From Icerya purchasi (taxonomy: Eukaryota > Arthropoda > Insecta > Hemiptera > Monophlebidae), in the NCBI GenBank assembly GCA_039619475.1, contig CM077115.1, positions 26,425,083-26,489,082 of the forward strand: DNA of 64,000 bases, given 5' to 3'. Positions 20,901 to 64,000 of this stretch are shown piece by piece; the stretch's first letter is position 1, and the number at the start of each line of letters is the position of its first letter. Position numbers and translations under genes: made by a program. The notes below the pieces were generated by a model. It was not told the origin of the DNA. It searched no databases and saw only the letters and a list, made by a program, of their open reading frames with translations.

Positions 20901-23120
20901 ATCCTAGTTTTAAATTTAAATTGTAACTTGATAACTTATAATACCTACGGTGTAATTATGTAGGGTACATATATTACGGAACCCCCCGTACATTTATACT
21001 CTAGACTAAAATCTTTTAAGTAAAGATATTCAGCTTGCTGTCCAAATTTAATCATATTTCTTCTTTTTTTTTTTGTTTTTTTTTACAGGCTCGTACTGTG
21101 TCTTATATGTATAGAAAATTTTGTGATACAATAAGTAACTTACAAGAATATTGGAGTTTATTTTCATCATTGTATTCCGTCTGTACAATAGTAGATCCTA
21201 AGATTCCTAAATGCGCCGATTCGCAGTGTAAAATCGTACTTGGTATGTTTATGAATAGGTTTGTTTACATTTGATATGTATCTTTTGTTCGGAACTGTTT
21301 TTTCAAAACTTATAACACGATTAACTGAAAAAATAAGAGTATGTTAGTACTTCTGTTATCAATAATATTCGAGGTATTCGCAATAATTATAAATTGAAAA
21401 TTTGGAATATTATAACATATTTCCGATAACGATTTTAATAATTTAGGCCGAAAGAAGAATATACACTGATTTTTGACGAAACACACGGCGACGAATGTAT
21501 TTGTTTTTTTTTGTTACCAAGTAAAATGTTTCTCAAAAATTATTCCATTTTTAGGAAGCGGCGTGTTACTGTCCGTATCGTTTAATCCGTTGGATCCGCG
21601 TTCGTGTCCAGAACTGAAATTATTAGGAGCCGAAAGGGCCACTCGAACATTCAGACAAGCTATCGAAGTTAACTGTAAGGTAATCGCATTTCGTGCGACG
21701 ACATTGTTTTGTGTTCTATCACAATGTTAACATTCTTTTATTTTCGACACTAGGAAATCGGTTGGGAGCCGGATAATGATTTCTATCACAATTTACTAAA
21801 TATATTAGGATTAGATGAGTTCCCGATGTACGATTCTTTACATGCGACAACGCAGTTGGACGATAGTGACAGCGACAGTAAGGCTAAGGAATGTTCGATA
21901 TGTTTCGAACTGCAGGCTGAAGACGATTCGATTGCGGTGAAATTATGTCCGAACTTGAACTGTAAAGGGTACTTTCACGAATCGTGTTTAGCTAAGGTAA
22001 GTTATCATAAATTCGCATTCAGAATTGCTGCAAATAATCTCGTGCACTTTGTTATTAAAATATGTGTAATTACATTTTGTGTTGCGTTTATTTCAGTGGC
22101 TGTTAGCAGTTCCTACGAATGAACCGAGTTTCGATATTGTTACCGGTAAATGTCCGCTCTGTACCGAGGTAAGCATTTCATTCCGTATAGCGCTCAAGTA
22201 AATCAAATGGAATGTAATAATGTAAATTAGGATGACAACTTTTTGTAAAGATGGGAAAAAAGGGACTTTCATTGAAAAAGTCATAGAAAAGTCAAGGATT
22301 TGACGGAGATATATAATATATAGAACTTGAAAGTATTAAAAACGATTGTAAAATTCTGTATGGTATATGTATATATGTACTACGCGTATGGGTAACAAAA
22401 CACCTCACCGGATTATGTGATAGGAATCGAAAAAAAGGAAGATAAAAACGTTGCAATGAATTTTATTAATTTTTTAACGAGAAGTAAAAATTTTAAACGG
22501 TTTGAGATTTTATCACCGAGATTAAAGTGTATCGCGGACTATGATAAGAAAAATATTGCAGAATATTTAGAAATTACGCATATACATGTACGCATTTGCT
22601 AATGATGAGGAGAGGTAACAAACTTGGTACTTGTAGTTATAATTTCGCTTAATTAATCATTTTTTTCATATTTTTTGTGTAGGTTTAAAAGCTAGATATT
22701 ATCTAAAGTAAAAAATGCAGTGTATCCTATATATTCTGTTTGTTAGTTAATTAATCGAAATCGTAAACATGTAACATTTTAAAGAGGAATATTTAAAATA
22801 TGCTGGTAATATTTTTTTGGGCGAATATCCTATCTTTAGTATTAGAAAATAATAGTAATAAAAAAAGTATTAATTAATGATAAGATTTCGTAGACACAAT
22901 ATAATGGGACATTTATTTTTATTATGTTTCTGTTTTCTAATTGAAGATATTCCCTCAAAAAGACGTTTCCTAGTATATTTTATTTAATGCTTTTATTCGT
23001 ATTTCTAATTTTTCATTATTGTTACTATATAAGGTTATTTTCAATATGTAAGTCATTTTTAATTTTTTTTTATTATTTGATTTTTTGCAGACCATATCGT
23101 GCACTGTAAAAACAGATTAG
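5927..23120 (+). CDS. FANCL: FANCL, Fanconi anaemia E3 ubiquitin ligase (complete, nine exons)
   Basis: Spliced gene on the plus strand: join(5927..6013, 6133..6246, 8815..8871, 14647..14937, 21089..21242, 21555..21679, 21754..21996, 22097..22168, 23091..23120). It totals 390 codons plus TAG; human FANCL has 375. Exons 1-3 form the N-terminal ELF-like domain (1-86). Exons 4-6 form the central RWD-type (URD) fold (87-276), including GNADNLKRFSKMYTELLSEI, LPNNYPAACP and SFNPLDPRSCP. Exons 7-9 form the C-terminal RING/PHD. Its ligands are C323, C326, C341, C346, H351, C354, C376 and C379, a C4HC3 order as in FANCL, and all are present. In the family this nuclear ligase works with UBE2T to monoubiquitinate FANCD2 and FANCI during crosslink repair. 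An in-frame TAA at 5903-5905 with no Met between supports the start. Phases agree at every junction. Confidence 0.95.
6133..6246 (+). CDS. FANCL: FANCL exon 2
   Basis: Acceptor TTTTTAACAG, donor GTAACT, 38 codons in phase 0. It continues the N-terminal ELF-like domain. Confidence 0.88.
6247..8814. other. FANCL intron 2
   Basis: 2.6 kb of AT-rich intron. A (TTTA)n run lies at 8507-8530. Open frames here (for example 6389-6733) have no recognisable motif and are low-complexity translations. No transposon core recognised. Confidence 0.55.
8815..8871 (+). CDS. FANCL: FANCL exon 3
   Basis: Acceptor ATTACAG, donor GTATGT, 19 codons (SSSLTEFLEKFTQYM) in phase 0. A small exon between a 2.6-kb and a 5.8-kb intron. 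Confidence 0.82.
8933..9180 (+). mobile_element. tRNA-derived SINE, copy 1
   Basis: Follows a (TA)n run in FANCL intron 3. The first about 76 bases fold like a tRNA: acceptor strands GTCGCCG and CGACGAC, an A-box-like GATAGCCTAGTTGCTAGAGC, and a B box GGTTCGATCCC. The body (about 9090-9180) with TAGCGCGATAACAAG and TCAGTTCC recurs in the copy at 39318. It is therefore a dispersed SINE family rather than a lone tRNA gene. The anticodon arm is degenerate. Confidence 0.82.
9573..9609 (-). ncRNA. Hammerhead-ribozyme-like motif, left Penelope copy
   Basis: Exact inverted duplicate of the motif at 12577-12613, at the equivalent place about 60 bases from the outer end of the left arm. Confidence 0.6.
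9773..11438 (-). pseudogene. Penelope-like RT/GIY-YIG ORF, left copy (frameshifted)
   Basis: Longer copy on the minus strand. Upstream of 11382 another frame reads VKADKGNSLVIINKNE, the conserved N-terminal RT motif of the family. Then 11382-10693 carries RT motifs including SYDITNLYTNIP and GLAMGSPLSG. A one-A deletion near 10725 shifts the frame just before YVDD. The next open part, 10597-9773 (274 codons), is identical in protein to the end of the right copy and holds the GIY-YIG domain. Two frameshifts in A-runs and the 5' truncation make it non-functional. Confidence 0.88.
11373..12413 (+). CDS. Penelope-like RT/GIY-YIG ORF, right copy (5'-truncated)
   Basis: Open for 346 codons, but only from about residue 23 (after the arm boundary at 11439) is it element sequence in this orientation. 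It carries the RT catalytic block RYVDDTLLIF (YVDD at about residues 39-42), the RT thumb region, and a C-terminal GIY-YIG domain (GIY near 242, YIGQTGR near 256) with a preceding Cys pair CTDC. The first RT motifs are missing, so it should be inactive. The annotated Met lies in sequence antisense to the left copy and is probably not meaningful. Confidence 0.88.
   Translation: MISFLLMITKLFPLSAFTITALYMENIIKKYNIKSYIRYVDDTLLIFDENSSNTENDILNDLNKIHKNIHYTMEKEENNKINFLDITIIKSNDKLTYNIYRKQTTTDNIIHKTSNHPNQHKYAYFMTAINRLLTTPMNINKKQIEINILKTLARNNGYDEQIIDKLIHKIKSKSKYKQKLRVNNATNNKGWITFTFINNNIYKLTNLFKKQGLNVAFKTKNNLKYKINTLNLKNNNIYENSGIYKINCTDCEKSYIGQTGRKINCRYKEHIKAFNNNEIEKSTYAEHLIKNKHKPNSIENTVTILATYHKGNNMNIAENYYINKYKNSILNDQTPNNNNPLFNIKI
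12577..12613 (+). ncRNA. Hammerhead-ribozyme-like motif, right Penelope copy
   Basis: TTAG, CTGATGA, a GGG/CCC hairpin with a short loop, GAAA, a three-pair palindromic stem (AAC/GTT), a T, then CTAA pairing with the first TTAG. The order fits a type I hammerhead with a minimal stem III. An outer TTAG/CTAA pair (12571-12574 with about 12626-12629) could extend stem I. One extra T sits between CTGATGA and stem II, so the fold is not perfect. Penelope-like elements are known to carry such ribozymes. Confidence 0.6.
12717..14646. other. FANCL intron 3, part after the Penelope insertion
   Basis: AT-rich intron with an A-run at 14220-14242. The piece at 13800-13865 belongs to a dispersed repeat (see 59157). 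A short similar patch (GATGGCCACTCGGG) lies near 13060. No exon seen. Confidence 0.5.
13800..13865 (-). repeat. Dispersed non-coding repeat, copy A
   Basis: On the minus strand it reads CATGGTGGCCACT, then an A/T stretch, then AATTCCCGGTT. The same order, slightly changed, is found on the plus strand at 59157-59215. The end nearest 13800 also resembles a tRNA-type B box (GGTTCGAATCC). Confidence 0.6.
14647..14937 (+). CDS. FANCL: FANCL exon 4
   Basis: Acceptor TTCTAG, donor CAG|GTACAG, 97 codons. It starts the central RWD-type domain. A second AG at 14658-14659 would break the phase with exon 3, so 14647 was chosen. Confidence 0.92.
14938..17040. other. FANCL intron 4, first part
   Basis: AT-rich, with long T-runs (15690-15710, 16115-16130, 16276-16292) and a TA run at 16263-16276. 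Open frames here give hydrophobic low-complexity translations caused by T-richness; I recognise none. Confidence 0.5.
17100..17700 (+). pseudogene. Polinton/Maverick-type DNA polymerase B fragment
   Basis: A single plus-strand frame reads through with stops at about four places: KDDVYPLWIVKEER, YHTDLLLLKKENMQYFCYIK, HICRRSFGHIHNESRMEQ, LKFDKFKYQQEVPFVVYTDF, then E, ending near HHEPMSFYYLV. The Cys-x2-Cys-like segment followed by FVVYTDFE (exonuclease I Asp-x-Glu) is typical of protein-primed family B polymerases of Polintons. It lacks the polymerase core and is dead. It lies inside FANCL intron 4. Confidence 0.75.
18130..18620 (+). pseudogene. Polinton-associated ORF fragment, copy 1
   Basis: Broken reading frames corresponding to the copy at 27490-27825. 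Shared features are GDEYM, DKNEYTGDDFTPYKEILEFT, GAHLC, a Ser-His-Asp-Tyr-Lys-like stretch and SLKRPRYEYWNGPNELVERL. Frameshifts and stops are common. It probably belongs to the same decayed element as the polymerase fragment just upstream. Confidence 0.7.
18621..21088. other. FANCL intron 4, last part
   Basis: AT-rich intron. It contains the tRNA-like SINE relic at 19170-19270 and a GC-richer patch at 19970-20460 that looks like non-coding repeat material I cannot name. No exon until 21089. Confidence 0.5.
19170..19270 (-). mobile_element. tRNA-like SINE relic
   Basis: On the minus strand TTTAGCCTAGTGGTTAAGGA is a good tRNA A box. About 55 bases later GGATCCGAATCGC is a damaged B box (GGTTCGAATCC-like). 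The interior differs from the SINE at 8933, so it may be another family. Confidence 0.55.
21089..21242 (+). CDS. FANCL: FANCL exon 5
   Basis: Acceptor follows a T-rich tract ending TTTTACAG; donor GTATGT. It encodes RKFCDTISNLQEYWSLF, equivalent to QFLAAIESLKAFWDVMDEID of human FANCL. Ends in phase 1. Confidence 0.93.
21555..21679 (+). CDS. FANCL: FANCL exon 6
   Basis: Acceptor TTTTTAG, donor AAG|GTAATC. It encodes SVSFNPLDPRSCPELKLLGA, matching INIEVDPRHPTMLPECFFLG of human FANCL. Confidence 0.94.
21754..21996 (+). CDS. FANCL: FANCL exon 7
   Basis: 81 codons. It carries the acidic linker (DDSDSDS) and the first six RING/PHD ligands, C-x2-C ... C-x4-C ... H-x2-C. Donor GTAAGT. Confidence 0.95.
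22097..22168 (+). CDS. FANCL: FANCL exon 8
   Basis: 24 codons beginning WLLAVPTNEPSFDIVTGKCP and giving the last C-x2-C pair of the RING. Acceptor TTTCAG, donor GTAAGC. Confidence 0.95.
22169..23090. other. FANCL intron 8
   Basis: 922 bases, AT-rich, no recognisable insertion. An open frame at 22417-22602 has no known motif. Confidence 0.5.
23091..23120 (+). CDS. FANCL: FANCL exon 9 (terminal)
   Basis: Acceptor TTTTTTGCAG, then TISCTVKTD and TAG. The length and place match the short tail after the last cysteine pair in human FANCL (KPITLKMSGRKH). Confidence 0.85.
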   Translation, partial: TISCTVKTD

Positions 23121-23385
23121 AAAACAAAAATGTTGTAATCCAATTTGAGTAATGAAGTGAAATCGATGAGAAATCAAGTTAGTTATGGTTGGCGTCGAAG
23201 TGAAGCGATTTAAATATGGTTTCCGAAAGTATAAAAAGTTTGATTATTGATTACAGCGGGAAGAAAATTTTTTTCTTCAAAACGAGTAAAAATAAATATA
23301 TTTAATAAATAACAAAAAAATAACTGAGAAATACACATATACATATATATATATATAAAAATTGATATAAATAGTTTTACGTTTC
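23121..23385. other. Convergent FANCL/GCN2 3' intergenic region
   Basis: 265 bases between the two stop codons. Possible FANCL poly(A) signals AATAAA lie at about 23291 and 23303. A TA run is at 23341-23357. The two 3' UTRs probably overlap or abut. Confidence 0.6.
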
Positions 23386-63724
<40,339 letters not shown>

Positions 63725-64000
63725 CTGAAAGATAATTTTTCTCGAATATAAAAAAAATAAAAATGCAAGCGGTAACTCTATGATGAAGGCGTCCATGTTT
63801 GACTAGCAATATTTTATACCGAAAGAAAATATTTCGTATCTATTAGTTCCCACGTAATTTATCAATAAGGGAATTGTACAAAACATTTAGGAAGAAGCAG
63901 TCAAATTTACTGAAAATACGAACCGAAAAAATTTCAGATAATTCTAATTAATAAAATATTTATTAAATATCAGATTTTTAAAATTGTTATATTTCGATTA
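63725..64000. other. GCN2 intron upstream of visible exon 1 (partial)
   Basis: AT-rich. The acceptor CTTTCAG at 63725-63731 belongs to it. The preceding exons (RWD and pseudokinase domains) are not in the window. Confidence 0.6.

Overview
This window reads as low-GC, intron-rich, transposon-laden nuclear DNA from an animal, most likely an insect or another arthropod. Three conserved animal genes are split into short exons with GT/AG borders. Almost every long intron holds decayed arthropod-type transposons: Tc1/mariner, hAT, Polinton, Penelope-like, jockey/R1/I/RTE-like retroposons and tRNA-derived SINEs. I cannot name the species, and no bacterial, organellar or complete free-living viral genome is visible.

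The three host genes were rebuilt by joining exons whose reading phases agree at every junction. (1) HAT1, the type B histone H4 acetyltransferase, lies on the minus strand. Its first five coding exons run from 5226 down to 374 and the gene continues past the left edge. (2) FANCL, the Fanconi anaemia E3 ubiquitin ligase, lies on the plus strand from 5927 to 23120. It is complete, with nine exons and 390 codons. HAT1 and FANCL are divergent and share a 700-base upstream region. (3) GCN2 (EIF2AK4), the eIF2alpha kinase that senses uncharged tRNA, lies on the minus strand. Seventeen exons from 63724 down to the stop at 23386 give 1080 residues: the kinase domain, the HisRS-like domain and the C-terminal domain. 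The N-terminal RWD and pseudokinase part must lie beyond the right edge. FANCL and GCN2 converge, with only 265 bases between their stop codons.

The mobile DNA sits in introns. HAT1 intron 4 holds a broken Tc1/mariner-type element with about 150-base inverted ends (1031-2815). FANCL intron 3 holds a tRNA-derived SINE and the most striking object in the window. This is a 3.2-kb Penelope-like insertion built as two 5'-truncated copies head to head, with 1.2-kb nearly identical arms, flanked by one 14-base target-site duplication. A hammerhead-ribozyme-like motif sits near each outer end. FANCL intron 4 and a GCN2 intron hold related Polinton fragments (DNA polymerase B, a small shared ORF, integrase). 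GCN2 introns also hold a deleted mariner nested in a jockey-like retroposon, a second SINE copy, an RTE-like retroposon with a 501-codon ORF, a hAT remnant inside a reverse-transcriptase fragment, a long I/R1-like endonuclease-RT-RNase H relic, an R1-type 3' end, and several non-coding dispersed repeats.

The three host genes serve separate housekeeping jobs: histone supply to chromatin, DNA crosslink repair, and translational control under amino-acid shortage. Nothing suggests they form a functional unit. Beyond the transposons I see no novel multi-gene system. The Penelope inverted dimer with its ribozyme-like motifs is the best candidate for follow-up.
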